In this document: piece by piece, positions 20,021 to 31,891 of the stretch
How positions within the stretch are numbered: the first letter of the stretch is position 1
How the letters are laid out: each line of letters begins with the position of its first letter
Source of the DNA: Stutzerimonas stutzeri
Lineage (GTDB): Bacteria; Pseudomonadota; Gammaproteobacteria; Pseudomonadales; Pseudomonadaceae
Reading direction: 5' to 3'
DNA length: 64,000 nt
Assembly: GCF_024448955.1 (NCBI RefSeq)
Contig: NZ_JAMOIH010000016.1
Coordinates: 1-64,000, forward strand
Position numbers and translations under genes: made by a program
Notes under the pieces: generated by a model
What the model saw: only the letters and a program-made list of their open reading frames with translations
Told to the model about the DNA's origin: nothing
The model's database searches: none

Positions 20021-20476
20021 ATGGATATTCGCAAAGTCAAGAAACTGATCGAACTGCTGGAAGAGTCCGGGATCGACGAACTGGAGATCCACGAGGGCGA
20101 AGAGTCGGTACGCATCAGCCGCCACAGCAAACAAGTGGCCATGCAACAGCCGATCTACGCACAGGCCCCCGCCGCGCCAGCAGCGGCACCTGTGGCTGCT
20201 GCCCCGGTCGCTGACGCCGCTCCGGCTGCTCCGAAGCTGAACGGCACCGTGGTTCGCTCGCCGATGGTCGGCACCTTCTACCGCGCCTCCTCGCCAGAAT
20301 CCAAGCCGTTCGCCGATGTTGGCCAGAGCGTCAAGAAGGGCGACATCCTCTGCATCGTCGAAGCCATGAAAATGATGAACCACATCGAGGCCGAAACCAG
20401 CGGCACCATCGAATCCATCCTGGTGGAGAATGGTCAGCCGGTCGAATACGACCAGCCGCTGTTCACCATCGTTTGA
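20021..20476 (+). CDS. accB: AccB, biotin carboxyl carrier protein of acetyl-CoA carboxylase
   Basis: The 151-residue carrier moves CO2 on biotin between AccC and AccAD in the first step of fatty acid synthesis. An N-terminal part ([18 protein letters not shown]) and a flexible Ala/Pro linker (about 45-75) precede the biotinyl domain. The biotinylated lysine is K117 in EAMKMMN. The ATG at 20021 is preceded by GGGAG. accC follows 17 bases downstream. Confidence 0.96.
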   Translation: MDIRKVKKLIELLEESGIDELEIHEGEESVRISRHSKQVAMQQPIYAQAPAAPAAAPVAAAPVADAAPAAPKLNGTVVRSPMVGTFYRASSPESKPFADVGQSVKKGDILCIVEAMKMMNHIEAETSGTIESILVENGQPVEYDQPLFTIV

Positions 20477-20493
20477 ACCGCGGAGAGCCAGCG

Positions 20494-21843
20494 ATGTTGG
20501 AAAAAGTATTGATCGCAAACCGCGGTGAAATCGCCCTGCGGATCTTGCGAGCCTGCAAGGAGCTGGGTATCAAGACCGTCGCGGTGCATTCCACCGCCGA
20601 CCGCGAACTGATGCACCTGGCCCTGGCGGACGAGTCCGTTTGCATCGGCCCGCCCCTTGCCACCAATTCGTATCTGCACATCCCGTCGATCATCGCCGCG
20701 GCAGAGGTGACCGGCGCTACCGCCATTCACCCCGGCTACGGCTTTCTCGCCGAGAACGCCGACTTCGCCGAACAGGTAGAGAAATCCGGTTTTGCCTTCG
20801 TCGGCCCGAAAGCGGAAACCATCCGCCTGATGGGCGACAAGGTTTCCGCCAAGGACGCCATGATCAAGTCCGGCGTACCCGTGGTTCCCGGCTCCGACGG
20901 TCCGCTGCCGGAAGACGAGAAGGAAGCCCTGCGCATCGCCCGTGAGGTGGGTTACCCGGTGATCATCAAGGCTGCAGGCGGCGGCGGTGGTCGCGGCATG
21001 CGCGTGGTGCACAAGGAAGAAGACCTGATCAAGTCAGCCAAGCTGACTCGCACCGAAGCCGGTGCTGCGTTCGGCAACCCGATGGTCTATCTGGAGAAAT
21101 TCCTCGGCAACCCACGTCACGTGGAAGTTCAGGTGCTTTCCGACGGCCAGGGCAACGCCATTCATCTGGGCGATCGCGACTGCTCCCTGCAGCGCCGCCA
21201 CCAGAAGGTACTGGAAGAAGCACCAGCGCCTTTCATCGATGAGAAGGCCCGCGCCGAAGTGCTCAAGCGCTGCACCGACGCCTGCGTCGAGATCGGCTAC
21301 CGTGGCGCCGGCACCTTCGAGTTCCTTTATGAAGACGGTCGTTTCTATTTCATCGAAATGAACACCCGCGTGCAGGTCGAGCATCCTGTTACGGAGATGG
21401 TGACCGGCTTCGATATCGTCAAGGAAATGCTCAGCATCGCCGCGGGCAACAAGCTGTCGATCAAGCAGGAAGACGTGGTCATCCGTGGCCATTCGCTGGA
21501 ATGCCGGATCAACGCCGAGGACCCGGAGAAATTTCTCCCGAGCCCTGGCAAGGTCAAGCATTTCCACGCACCGGGCGGCAATGGCGTTCGCGTTGATTCG
21601 CATCTGTACAGCGGTTATTCGGTTCCGCCGAACTACGACTCGCTGATCGGCAAGCTGATCACCTACGGTGCGACGCGCGAAGAAGCCATGATGCGCATGC
21701 GCAACGCGCTGGACGAGATCGTGGTCGACGGCATCAAGACCAACATTCCGCTGCATCGCGATCTGGTTCGCGACGAAGGCTTCTGCAAAGGCGGCGTGAA
21801 TATCCACTACCTGGAAAAGAAACTGGGTATGGACAAGCACTAA
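20494..21843 (+). CDS. accC: AccC, biotin carboxylase subunit of acetyl-CoA carboxylase
   Basis: The 449-residue ATP-grasp enzyme carboxylates biotin on AccB with bicarbonate and ATP. Key segments are the N-terminal [14 protein letters not shown], the glycine-rich ATP loop [11 protein letters not shown], the metal-binding [16 protein letters not shown] and the catalytic RVQVEH Arg. Length and sequence are ordinary. The ATG at 20494 has GGAGAG upstream. A strong terminator follows the gene. Confidence 0.97.
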   Translation: MLEKVLIANRGEIALRILRACKELGIKTVAVHSTADRELMHLALADESVCIGPPLATNSYLHIPSIIAAAEVTGATAIHPGYGFLAENADFAEQVEKSGFAFVGPKAETIRLMGDKVSAKDAMIKSGVPVVPGSDGPLPEDEKEALRIAREVGYPVIIKAAGGGGGRGMRVVHKEEDLIKSAKLTRTEAGAAFGNPMVYLEKFLGNPRHVEVQVLSDGQGNAIHLGDRDCSLQRRHQKVLEEAPAPFIDEKARAEVLKRCTDACVEIGYRGAGTFEFLYEDGRFYFIEMNTRVQVEHPVTEMVTGFDIVKEMLSIAAGNKLSIKQEDVVIRGHSLECRINAEDPEKFLPSPGKVKHFHAPGGNGVRVDSHLYSGYSVPPNYDSLIGKLITYGATREEAMMRMRNALDEIVVDGIKTNIPLHRDLVRDEGFCKGGVNIHYLEKKLGMDKH

Positions 21844-21871
21844 CGTTGCTAGCTGTATGATGTGCAACCCC

Positions 21872-21905
21872 AAGGGAGCGGCTTAGCCGCTCCCTTTCTT
21901 TTTCC
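21872..21905 (+). terminator. Intrinsic terminator of accBC
   Basis: An 11-base perfect stem (AAGGGAGCGGC) with a TTA loop, followed by a T-rich tract, lies 28 bases past the accC stop. Confidence 0.9.
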
Positions 21906-21940
21906 TGCAGCTTGAGGCTTGTTGCCTGAAGCTGCTTTCG
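21906..21940. repeat. Degenerate heptamer remnant
   Basis: On the minus strand this stretch reads GCAGCTTCAGGCAACAAGCC and then TCAAGCTGCAG, which resembles two or three decayed units of the AAGCTNN heptamer found in perfect arrays elsewhere in the window. Confidence 0.35.
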
Positions 21941-21953
21941 AAGGGAGCTTCGC

Positions 21954-22835
21954 ATGCCCTGGCTACAACTTCGCCTCGCCATCGCCCCGGAACAGGCGCA
22001 AACCTACGAAGACGCCCTGCTCGGCGTCGGCGCGGTATCGGTGACCTTCATGGATGCCGAGGACCAACCCATTTTCGAGCCGGACCTGGGCACCACACCG
22101 CTGTGGTCACATACCCACCTGCTCGCCCTGTTCGAAGCCGATGTCGATGAAACCGACCTGCTCGCCCACCTGCAGCTACTGACCGGCGGCGAACTGCCCG
22201 ACTACCAGCTGGAACGCATCGAGGATCAGGACTGGGAACGCAGCTGGATGGATAACTTCCAGCCCATGCGCTTCGGCCGTCGTTTGTGGATCGTGCCAAG
22301 CTGGCACGCCGCGCCCGAGCCAGATGCGGTGAACCTGTTGCTCGATCCCGGCCTCGCCTTCGGCACCGGTACCCACCCCACCACCGCGCTGTGCCTGGAA
22401 TGGCTGGATTCTCAAGAGCTGACCGGCCTGCAGGTGCTGGATTTCGGTTGCGGCTCGGGAATTCTCGCCATCGCGGCGCTGTTGCTGGGTGCTGACAAGG
22501 CGGTTGGTACCGATATTGATATTCAGGCCATCGAGGCCTCCCGCGACAATGCCGGACGCAACGGCATCGACCCCGCACGCTTTCCGCTGTATTTGCCCGA
22601 GCAATTGCCGGAAGGCCAGTTCGACGTCGTGGTCGCCAACATCCTGGCCGGACCGCTGGTGGAACTGGCGCCACGGATCATCGAGCGCGCCAAACTCGGT
22701 GGGCGCCTGGCTTTGTCCGGAATTCTAGCCGAACAAGCCGAAGAGGTTCGCGCCGCCTACGCTGGCCACTTCGACCTGGACCCCACCGCTGCAAAAGACG
22801 GCTGGGTGCGGATCACGGGAACTCGACGCTCTTGA
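21954..22835 (+). CDS. prmA: PrmA, ribosomal protein L11 methyltransferase
   Basis: The 293-residue enzyme trimethylates ribosomal protein L11 using S-adenosylmethionine. The N-terminal L11-recognition domain ([21 protein letters not shown]) is joined to a Rossmann methyltransferase domain with motif [15 protein letters not shown] and the NPPY-like [10 protein letters not shown]. The upstream GGGAG sets the ATG at 21954. Confidence 0.96.
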   Translation: MPWLQLRLAIAPEQAQTYEDALLGVGAVSVTFMDAEDQPIFEPDLGTTPLWSHTHLLALFEADVDETDLLAHLQLLTGGELPDYQLERIEDQDWERSWMDNFQPMRFGRRLWIVPSWHAAPEPDAVNLLLDPGLAFGTGTHPTTALCLEWLDSQELTGLQVLDFGCGSGILAIAALLLGADKAVGTDIDIQAIEASRDNAGRNGIDPARFPLYLPEQLPEGQFDVVVANILAGPLVELAPRIIERAKLGGRLALSGILAEQAEEVRAAYAGHFDLDPTAAKDGWVRITGTRRS

Positions 22836-22944
22836 ACAAAGCGTCGAATCGCGGCAGCCATGCCGCAATTTCCGTTGCGAGACGCCACTGCCGTACATCG
22901 ATGCGCATGCGCTAGACTACGGGCATTTTTCGCCGGACCAACGC

Positions 22945-24216
22945 ATGACCAGCTTCGTCACTCAGTGTCCTCATTGCCGTACAAGCTTTCGGGTCAGCCG
23001 CGCTCAACTCGCAGCTGCCCAAGGCGTAGTGCGTTGCGGCGCCTGCATGGAACTGTTCAATGCAGCCCGCTACCTGCAAGGGGACGATATCGCGAGCGAC
23101 ATTGCCCTCGATTCGGCAGCAGCCAGCCAGCCCTCCCACAGCGAACCGGCACCGGCTCACGCGACGTCGTCCCGGCATCCCACCACTGACGAAACGCTCT
23201 GGATCCACGATGACCTTGATCTGGACAGCCTCGACCTGGACGAGGAACTGGCGAAGCTCGAACGCCAGGAATTAGAGCTGTCGCGAGAGTTTCTGGAGCT
23301 GGAGCCTCAACCTGGCGAACGCCTGCGAACCCCAACGGATGAACTCTCATCGGCCGATGACGAGGCCTGGGCCGAGCAGCTGCTGAGCGCGGAAACCGAC
23401 ACACCGACAAACCACAACCGAACGCAAGCGGAGCCAGCGCTCACTGCAGAGCCATTGGCCAAGACAGCCGATCTTCGCTTCACGCCTGTAAGCGCCGAGC
23501 ATCCCGCGCCGCCAAGTCCATTGACAAGCCGGTCCGTTCCGTTGAACGAGCACCCCGATTCGCGGGAGCGCGTCGAGCCTGTCTTCACCAGCCTGATCGA
23601 GGCGGAAGTCGCGGCCGAACCGAGGGGCGACGCGGAGCAGGCTCCTGACCGAACGACTCGCAGGAACCGTGAGGACCCGCTGTTCGAGCTCGACGACGAA
23701 CCCCTGCAACTCGGCTGGGAAGCGCACCGCCGCCCCTGGGGACGCTGGCTGGGCTGGGGTTTGCTGAACCTGATCGCCCTGCTTGCCCTCGCAGGCCAAT
23801 ATGTTGCGTACAACTTCGATGAAGTGTCGCGACAAGACCAATATCGCCCGTGGCTGGAGCGAATCTGCCCCGCTCTGGGCTGCGAGCTGCCGCCCAGGGT
23901 CGATATCAGCCAGATCAAAAGCAGCAATCTGGTGGTGCGTAGCCATCCCGACTTCGCCGGAGCGCTGGTGGTCGATGCGATCATCTACAACCGCGCATCG
24001 TTCGCCCAGCCGTTTCCACTGCTGGAAATCCGCTTCGCCGACATCAACGGGCAGACACTGGCCCAGCGCACGTTCAAACCTGGCGAGTACCTGTCGGGGG
24101 AGCTTGCCGGTCGGCGGGAAATGCCATCGCAGATTCCCATTCATATCGCTCTGGACATCCTCGACCCAGGCGCAAAGGCAGTTAACTACAGCCTGAGCTT
24201 CCGCTCGCCGGATTAG
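22945..24216 (+). CDS. Zinc-ribbon DUF3426 membrane protein
   Basis: The 423-residue protein opens with an MJ0042-type zinc ribbon (CPHCRTSFRV ... VRCGACMELFNA: two CxxC pairs within the first 40 residues). A long acidic, low-complexity linker runs to about 250. One membrane segment (WLGWGLLNLIALLALAGQYV) and a periplasmic DUF3426 domain (about 290-423) follow. A gene of this type sits between prmA and dusB in many pseudomonads. Function is unknown; the topology suggests a zinc-dependent cytoplasmic sensor tethered to the membrane, which is speculation. Confidence 0.86.
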   Translation: MTSFVTQCPHCRTSFRVSRAQLAAAQGVVRCGACMELFNAARYLQGDDIASDIALDSAAASQPSHSEPAPAHATSSRHPTTDETLWIHDDLDLDSLDLDEELAKLERQELELSREFLELEPQPGERLRTPTDELSSADDEAWAEQLLSAETDTPTNHNRTQAEPALTAEPLAKTADLRFTPVSAEHPAPPSPLTSRSVPLNEHPDSRERVEPVFTSLIEAEVAAEPRGDAEQAPDRTTRRNREDPLFELDDEPLQLGWEAHRRPWGRWLGWGLLNLIALLALAGQYVAYNFDEVSRQDQYRPWLERICPALGCELPPRVDISQIKSSNLVVRSHPDFAGALVVDAIIYNRASFAQPFPLLEIRFADINGQTLAQRTFKPGEYLSGELAGRREMPSQIPIHIALDILDPGAKAVNYSLSFRSPD

Positions 24217-24404
24217 TGCCAAACACGCTATCGCCTCCACCGCCTGTCGTATCGGCGTGCCAATCCCTGCGCTGGTTATAAGCTTAGGGCTGCTCAGATT
24301 TTGTTCAAAACAACCTTTAACCCGTCATCCGGAGCGGGTATTATGCACACCCTTTTTTGCTGTCCCGATCGACCTAACAAGCAGGCTCCAAGCAGGGAAT
24401 CTTC
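24217..24404 (+). promoter_or_regulatory. Upstream region of dusB-fis
   Basis: This 188-base gap holds the likely promoter of dusB-fis. TATTAT at 24338-24343 is a reasonable -10 box with TTTAAC 17-18 bases upstream. In E. coli the fis promoter also lies before dusB and is controlled by Fis and ppGpp; no Fis sites can be claimed here by eye. Confidence 0.35.
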
Positions 24405-25418
24405 ATGTCAGCGGTACGCATCGGCCCCTATACCCTTCCGAATCGATTGATCCTCGCACCCATGGCCGGTGTGACCGATCAGCCGTTCCGCCAGCTTTGT
24501 CGGCGTCTCGGCGCAGGTCTGGTGGTGTCAGAAATGGTGACCAGTGACGTACGCCTGTGGAACAGCCGCAAATCGCGACTGCGCCTGCTGCATGAAGGTG
24601 ATCCGGAGCCGCGTTCAGTGCAGATCGCCGGTGGCGATCCGCAGATGCTGGCCGAAGCCGCCGCTCGCAATGTCGAGCTGGGCGCGCAGATCATCGACAT
24701 CAACATGGGCTGCCCGGCGAAGAAAGTTTGTAACAAGGCCGCCGGATCGGCGTTGATGAAAGATGAACGGCTCGTCTCTGAAATTCTGGAGGCCGTCGTC
24801 GGTGCGGTTGATGTTCCGGTGACCTTGAAGATCCGCACCGGTTGGGACAGGCAGAACAAAAATGGATTGACGGTGGCGAAGATCGCCGAACAATCCGGAA
24901 TCGCAGCCCTGGCCGTACATGGCCGTACCCGTGCCGACCTTTATACGGGCGACGCCGAGTACGACACCATCGCGGCGATCAAGCAGGCGGTGTCGATACC
25001 GGTATTTGCCAATGGGGATATCGATACGCCGCTAAAGGCGCGTCAGGTGTTGAGCGCAACAGGTGCCGATGCACTTTTGATTGGTCGAGCGGCACAGGGC
25101 AGGCCCTGGATCTTTCGCGAGATCAATCACTACCTGGCGACCGGCGAGCTGCTGGCTCCGCCGGGTCTGGCCGAAATCGAAGACATTCTGCTGGAACACC
25201 TGAGCGCGCTGCACGCCTTCTATGGCGATGTCATGGGTGTGCGCATCGCGCGCAAGCATGTCGGCTGGTATCTCGCAACACTACCCGGCGCGCGTGAATA
25301 TCGCGCCCGGTTCAATGGTTTGGAAGACAGGGACGCGCAATGCGCCAGTGTTCGAGCATTCTTTGCCGAACGCCGAACAGGCCCTGACTCGGGGGAAGGG
25401 AAAGGGGTGGCTGCATGA
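24405..25418 (+). CDS. dusB: DusB, tRNA-dihydrouridine synthase
   Basis: The 337-residue flavoenzyme reduces uridine to dihydrouridine in tRNA D-loops. The FMN TIM barrel shows [13 protein letters not shown] at the start, the catalytic Cys in [19 protein letters not shown], and [11 protein letters not shown] and ANGDIDTP segments. It overlaps fis by ATGA (25415-25418), the conserved dusB-fis arrangement. Confidence 0.96.
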   Translation: MSAVRIGPYTLPNRLILAPMAGVTDQPFRQLCRRLGAGLVVSEMVTSDVRLWNSRKSRLRLLHEGDPEPRSVQIAGGDPQMLAEAAARNVELGAQIIDINMGCPAKKVCNKAAGSALMKDERLVSEILEAVVGAVDVPVTLKIRTGWDRQNKNGLTVAKIAEQSGIAALAVHGRTRADLYTGDAEYDTIAAIKQAVSIPVFANGDIDTPLKARQVLSATGADALLIGRAAQGRPWIFREINHYLATGELLAPPGLAEIEDILLEHLSALHAFYGDVMGVRIARKHVGWYLATLPGAREYRARFNGLEDRDAQCASVRAFFAERRTGPDSGEGKGVAA

Positions 25419-25735
25419 CGCTGTTGAACGAAACACTGGTAACTGGAACAACATCCGTGAGCGACAACGTGAACCTCAAGCAACACCTCAACACGCCGAG
25501 CGAAGCAGGCCAGACCCTGCGTGGCAGTGTCGAGAAGGCGTTGCACAATTACTTTGCCCATCTGGAAGGTGCGGACGTCACGGACGTTTACAACCTGGTC
25601 CTTTCCGAAGTGGAAGCACCACTGCTCGAAACCGTAATGAATTACGTCAAGGGCAACCAGACCAAGGCCTCAGAACTGCTGGGCCTGAATCGCGGCACTC
25701 TGCGCAAGAAACTCAAGCAGTACGACCTGCTGTAA
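25415..25735 (+). CDS. fis: Fis, nucleoid-associated DNA-bending regulator
   Basis: The 106-residue protein has a variable N-terminus and the highly conserved Fis core ([16 protein letters not shown]) followed by the C-terminal helix-turn-helix ([21 protein letters not shown]). Fis activates rRNA and many growth-phase genes and shapes the nucleoid. The start overlaps the dusB stop, so translation is coupled. Confidence 0.96.
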   Translation: MTLLNETLVTGTTSVSDNVNLKQHLNTPSEAGQTLRGSVEKALHNYFAHLEGADVTDVYNLVLSEVEAPLLETVMNYVKGNQTKASELLGLNRGTLRKKLKQYDLL

Positions 25736-25787
25736 GCCGAACCAAAAGCTGGAAGCCGGACGTTTCCAGCCTCGGCATACGGCTCGA

Positions 25788-25849
25788 CTTCTAGCTTCTA
25801 GCTTCTAGCTTCTAGCTTCTAGCTTCTAGCTTCTAGCTTCTAGCTAGCT
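25788..25849. repeat. Heptamer tandem array, 8 perfect CTTCTAG units
   Basis: Eight perfect copies of CTTCTAG (25788-25843) plus a partial CTAGCT stand between fis and purH. On the minus strand the unit is AAGCTAG, the same AAGCTNN backbone as the arrays at 38657 and 61734. A degenerate AAGCTGGAAGC copy is visible at 25745-25755. Confidence 0.95.
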
Positions 25850-25882
25850 GACCCGAATCCGCCTCCATCGACTGGAATAAAG

Positions 25883-27487
<1,605 letters not shown>

Positions 27488-27521
27488 CTGACGGTCGCAC
27501 TCGGATTGGCACCTGCTGGTT

Positions 27522-27586
27522 GCCCGGCTCTTTCCCAATGCTCATTTGCCAGAAGGCAACCGCTTGGTGAAGAGCCGGGCGCATTG
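27522..27586 (+). other. Large stem-loop between purH and purD
   Basis: A perfect 11-base stem (GCCCGGCTCTT at 27522-27532 with AAGAGCCGGGC at 27570-27580) encloses a second hairpin TTGCC-AGAA-GGCAA (27546-27559). There is no T-run, so this is not a plain intrinsic terminator. It may be a leader element of purD or a processing site; no known family is assigned. Confidence 0.55.
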
Positions 27587-27618
27587 CATCTACCGACCCG
27601 ATTACGACCTCGAGATCC

Positions 27619-27649
27619 GTAGGTTGGGAGGAGCGAAGCGATACCCAAC
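27619..27649. repeat. Short palindromic REP-like element
   Basis: The sequence GTAGGTTGGG...AGCGAAGCGATACCCAAC has GTTGGG/CCCAAC ends and a GAGCGAAGCGA centre, like the small palindromic repeats that are scattered between genes in Pseudomonas and Azotobacter genomes. Only one copy is seen here. Confidence 0.55.
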
Positions 27650-27684
27650 GATCCGGCATCGTCCGGACCCATCAGGAGAATTTC

Positions 27685-28974
27685 ATGAACGTACTGATCA
27701 TCGGCAGCGGCGGCCGCGAGCATGCGCTGGCCTGGAAGGTCGCGCAGGATCCGCGCGTTGCGAAGGTTTTCGTCGCGCCAGGCAATGCCGGTACGGCGAC
27801 CGAGGCCAAGTGCCAGAACGTCGCCATCGACGTGCTGGCCATCGAGCAACTGGCGGACTTCGCCGAGCAGAACGTGCAACTGACCATCGTCGGTCCGGAA
27901 GCGCCGCTGGTCAAAGGCGTGGTCGATCTGTTCCGTTCGCGTGGCCTGGACTGCTTCGGCCCTACCGCCGCCGCCGCACAGCTGGAAGGCTCGAAGGCCT
28001 TCACCAAAGACTTCCTCGCTCGTCACCAGATTCCTACCGCCGACTATCAGAACTTCACCGAGGTGGAGCCGGCGCTGGCTTATCTGCACGAGAAAGGCGC
28101 CCCCATCGTGATCAAGGCCGACGGCCTGGCCGCCGGCAAGGGCGTGATCGTCGCCATGACCCTGGCCGAAGCTGAAGAAGCCGTACGCGACATGCTCTCG
28201 GGCAACGCCTTCGGTGATGCCGGCGCACGCGTCGTGATCGAGGAATTTCTCGATGGCGAAGAGGCCAGCTTCATCGTCATGGTCGATGGCGAGAACGTCC
28301 TGCCGATGGCCACCAGCCAGGATCACAAGCGCGTCGGTGACGGGGACAGCGGGCCGAATACCGGCGGCATGGGCGCCTACTCGCCCGCTCCGGTGGTCAC
28401 TGCTGAGGTTCATCAGCGTGTCATGGACGAGGTCATCTGGCCGACCGTCAAGGGCATGGCCGCCGAAGGCAACGTCTACACCGGCTTTCTCTATGCCGGC
28501 CTGATGATCGACAAGGCCGGCGCACCGAAGGTCATCGAGTTCAATTGCCGCTTCGGCGATCCGGAAACCCAGCCCATAATGCTGCGCCTGCAATCGAGCC
28601 TGGTGCTCCTGGTCGAGGCCGCACTGGCGAAGGCGCTGAATAAGATCGAGGCACAATGGGATCCTCGCCCGAGTCTGGGCGTCGTTCTCGCGGCTGGAGG
28701 CTACCCCGGCGATTACAGCAAGGGCGCGACGATTCGCGGCCTGGAGGCTGCAGCGCAACTGGAAGGCAAGATCTTCCATGCCGGCACGACGCTGGCGGAC
28801 GGAGCGATCACCACCTCAGGTGGACGCGTGCTCTGCGCAACGGCCATGGGCGAAACGGTCTCGGCAGCCCAGCAGAACGCCTACGCGCTGGCTGCACGCG
28901 TCGAATGGGACGGCCACTTCTACCGCCATGACATCGGCTACCGTGCAATTGCGCGCGAACAGGGCAAAAGCTGA
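27685..28974 (+). CDS. purD: PurD, phosphoribosylamine-glycine ligase
   Basis: The 429-residue ATP-grasp enzyme joins glycine to phosphoribosylamine (GAR synthetase) in purine synthesis. The start [18 protein letters not shown], the ATP loop [14 protein letters not shown], the signature RFGDPETQ and the C-terminal HDIGYRA are all present. CAGGAG lies eight bases before the ATG. Confidence 0.97.
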   Translation: MNVLIIGSGGREHALAWKVAQDPRVAKVFVAPGNAGTATEAKCQNVAIDVLAIEQLADFAEQNVQLTIVGPEAPLVKGVVDLFRSRGLDCFGPTAAAAQLEGSKAFTKDFLARHQIPTADYQNFTEVEPALAYLHEKGAPIVIKADGLAAGKGVIVAMTLAEAEEAVRDMLSGNAFGDAGARVVIEEFLDGEEASFIVMVDGENVLPMATSQDHKRVGDGDSGPNTGGMGAYSPAPVVTAEVHQRVMDEVIWPTVKGMAAEGNVYTGFLYAGLMIDKAGAPKVIEFNCRFGDPETQPIMLRLQSSLVLLVEAALAKALNKIEAQWDPRPSLGVVLAAGGYPGDYSKGATIRGLEAAAQLEGKIFHAGTTLADGAITTSGGRVLCATAMGETVSAAQQNAYALAARVEWDGHFYRHDIGYRAIAREQGKS

Positions 28975-29089
28975 GCGAGAAACTCGCTGGAATGTGCGCA
29001 ACGGCAGAGCTTATCTTCCGTTGCACGCATTACAGGGGCACATGGCGATGGCTATAATCTGCCGTCAGACAGATGAAGGGACTTCAATC

Positions 29090-31891
29090 GTGCGTCGACT
29101 CAGAGTCGCCATTGCTTTTGCCTTCAGTCTATTGCTGGCTGCGCTGTCGTCATTCGACGCGGTAGCCGAGCCACTCTCTCCCGACCCCGCTGCCGCCACG
29201 CAACAAACGGAACCCAACTGGCGATTGCTCGTCGACCAGTCAGGCCTGCTTACGCTCGACGAGGTTCTGGATCAGCGTAGTCTGTTCCAGCGAATCGACA
29301 CCCGCTCCTATGCTGCTCCGGCAAGCGACAGCGCCGTTTGGCTACAGGTGAGCCTCCCCCCCTTCACTCAGCCGAACTGGCTGTGGGTATTCGCCCCTCG
29401 CGTGCAATATCTCGATTTCTACCTGCTACGCGATGGGCAGCTCGAGCAACATATTGAAACCGGCGAGCTGAGACCGCTGGATTCGCGCCCTCTGCCGACG
29501 CGCGCTTACCTGTTCTCGCTGCCCAACGACGATGCGCCTCGCGAGGCCTACGTTCGGTTGCAGTCGTCGCACCCGATCATGACTTGGTTCTATACGATCG
29601 ACGAAGCTGGGCTGGTCGAGCAGGCCCGCCCGGCGTACCTGTTCGGTGCGTTGTTCGGTGCCCTGGCGCTGCTGATGGTCTACAACCTGCTGCGCTTCGC
29701 CTACACGCTCAGTTACAGCCATGTATGGCTGGCTTTGCTACACGGCGCGCTGCTGATCTGCGCCATGGCGAACCTCGGATTGCTGGCGGTATGGATACCG
29801 AACCTGATCTATAGCCAGCCATTGATTGCCGATATGGCGGCGCTGCTCACCTGCCTGTCCTTGCTTGCCTACACCTTTGGTTTCTTCCAGCACCGCACGC
29901 GACCCTGGGTGACGTGGTTGCTGGCGACGCTAGCAGGCGTTGTCATCGCTTTGGCAACCATCATATTGCTCACCGGCGAATTGTGGTTCAGCTGGCTGAT
30001 CTACGTCTCGGTATTGGTCACTGCGCTCAGCGTTACCGCGGTGGCGATCCATCATTGGCGGCAGCGCTATGAGCCCGCCAGACTAGTGGTCGCCGGCATG
30101 CTGTTGTTCGATGGCGGCTTTTTATTCGTTCTGCCCATTCTGCTGGGCTTCGACCAGCTCGATCCCAACTGGCTGACCGGCATCATGTTCAGCGTCGCGA
30201 CATGCTCAGGGCTGATCCTCAGCTTCGCATTGCTGGAGCGACAACGGCAGATCCAAGCCAACAGTCGCAATCAACACACTGCTGAGGCGGTCACCAGCGC
30301 TGAGCTACGGACCAAGGCAGACTTTCTGGCCAAGATCAGCCACGAAATTCGCACCCCCATGAACGGGGTGCTGGGTATGAGCGAGTTGTTGCTGGACACT
30401 TCCCTGTCGGCCAAACAGCGCGATTACGTACAGACGATTCACAGCTCCGGCAACGAACTGCTCAACCTGATCAACGAGATCCTAGATATTTCCAAGCTGG
30501 AGTCCGGACAAATCGAACTGGACGATGTTCAGTTCGACCTCAACGCCCTGATCGAGGACTGTCTGAGTATCTTCCGGGCCAAGGCCGAGCAGCAGAAGGT
30601 CGAGTTGATCAGCTTTGTTCAGCCGCAGATTCCACATGTCGTCGCAGGCGACCCTACCCGTCTGCGCCAAGCCTTGCTGAACCTGCTCGAAAATGCCTTC
30701 AAGCAGACGGAAGAAGGCGAAGTCCTGCTGATCGCGGCGGTGGACGAGCACGAAGCGCCTCCGCGTCTGCGCATCACCGTGCAAGACAGCGGGCGACCCT
30801 TGGAAGCGCAGGAACGCGATGCGTTGCTCAATGCTGCCCTGGATAGCCGTGACTTCCTCGCCGCAACCCGCCACGGCGGCCGACTCGGTCTGATCATCGC
30901 CAGACAACTCGTTCACTTGATGGACGGTGAGTTCGGCATCCAGACCGGCGGCATCTCGGGCAACACGTTATGGATAAGCCTGCCGTTGGGTGCTGAGCTT
31001 ACCGAACAACCCGCCAGCGATCTCGACAGCCAATTGAAAGGGGCACGCCTGCTGGTGGTCGATGACAACGACACCTGTCGGAAGGTAATCAGCCAGCAGT
31101 GCAGCAGCTGGGGCCTGGATGTCAGTGCCGTGGCCTCTGGCAAGGAGGCGCTTGCCTTGCTCCGCACCAAAGCGCACCTGCACGAATACTTCGATGTCGT
31201 CCTGCTCGATCAGGACATGCCCGGCATGACGGGTATGCAGCTGGCCAGCAAGATCAAGGAAGACTTCAGCATCAACCACGACATTCTGCTGATCATGCTG
31301 ACCGGTATGAGCAGCGCGCCGAGCAAGATCATTGCGCGCAACGCCGGAATCAAGCGCATCCTGGCCAAACCCGTTGCCGGCTACACCCTGAAAACCACCC
31401 TCGCCGATGAGATCTCTCGCCGCACCACTACCGTAGCCTCCACCGCCATTCAATCCAACACATCGTTTTCGGTACCGGACGACTTCCGCATCCTGGTCGC
31501 CGAGGACAACAGTATTTCCACCAAAGTCATCCGAGGCATGCTGAACAAGCTGAACCTCAAGCCGGACACGGCCAGCAACGGCGAGGAAGCGCTCGAACTG
31601 ATCAAGACGCAACCCTACGATCTGGTGCTGATGGACTGCGAGATGCCTGTCATGGACGGCTTCGAGGCGACCGCGAGGCTACGCGCCTGGGAGTCTTTGG
31701 CAGGCCGCCCACGTACGCCTGTGGTGGCGCTGACGGCTCATATTCTCAGCGAGCATCGAGAGCGCGCCCGCGAAGCCGGCATGGATGGGCACATGTCCAA
31801 ACCCGTCGAGATGTCGCAGCTGCGTGAACTGATCGAACGTTGGGTAGATATCCGAGCGGCAGCCTCTGCGGATCGGCACAACCGCCCCTGA
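29090..31891 (+). CDS. retS: RetS, hybrid sensor kinase controlling the Gac/Rsm switch
   Basis: The 933-residue protein has a signal peptide (about 1-25), a periplasmic 7TMR-DISMED2 sensor (about 40-175), seven membrane segments (about 185-390), HisKA with H418 ([10 protein letters not shown]), an ATPase domain, and two receiver domains with acceptor Asp at about 707 (LLDQDMPG) and 849 ([11 protein letters not shown]). In P. aeruginosa RetS binds GacS and shifts cells from biofilm to acute virulence; the same gene follows purD there. The GTG at 29090 has GAAGGGA upstream. The ATPase G boxes look degenerate (DSGRPL instead of D-x-G-x-G). Confidence 0.92.
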   Translation: MRRLRVAIAFAFSLLLAALSSFDAVAEPLSPDPAAATQQTEPNWRLLVDQSGLLTLDEVLDQRSLFQRIDTRSYAAPASDSAVWLQVSLPPFTQPNWLWVFAPRVQYLDFYLLRDGQLEQHIETGELRPLDSRPLPTRAYLFSLPNDDAPREAYVRLQSSHPIMTWFYTIDEAGLVEQARPAYLFGALFGALALLMVYNLLRFAYTLSYSHVWLALLHGALLICAMANLGLLAVWIPNLIYSQPLIADMAALLTCLSLLAYTFGFFQHRTRPWVTWLLATLAGVVIALATIILLTGELWFSWLIYVSVLVTALSVTAVAIHHWRQRYEPARLVVAGMLLFDGGFLFVLPILLGFDQLDPNWLTGIMFSVATCSGLILSFALLERQRQIQANSRNQHTAEAVTSAELRTKADFLAKISHEIRTPMNGVLGMSELLLDTSLSAKQRDYVQTIHSSGNELLNLINEILDISKLESGQIELDDVQFDLNALIEDCLSIFRAKAEQQKVELISFVQPQIPHVVAGDPTRLRQALLNLLENAFKQTEEGEVLLIAAVDEHEAPPRLRITVQDSGRPLEAQERDALLNAALDSRDFLAATRHGGRLGLIIARQLVHLMDGEFGIQTGGISGNTLWISLPLGAELTEQPASDLDSQLKGARLLVVDDNDTCRKVISQQCSSWGLDVSAVASGKEALALLRTKAHLHEYFDVVLLDQDMPGMTGMQLASKIKEDFSINHDILLIMLTGMSSAPSKIIARNAGIKRILAKPVAGYTLKTTLADEISRRTTTVASTAIQSNTSFSVPDDFRILVAEDNSISTKVIRGMLNKLNLKPDTASNGEEALELIKTQPYDLVLMDCEMPVMDGFEATARLRAWESLAGRPRTPVVALTAHILSEHRERAREAGMDGHMSKPVEMSQLRELIERWVDIRAAASADRHNRP

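Noticed and set aside
25788..25849. Heptamer array considered as a CRISPR
   Set aside because: Units are seven bases with no spacers and no cas genes are near, so it is a simple tandem repeat.
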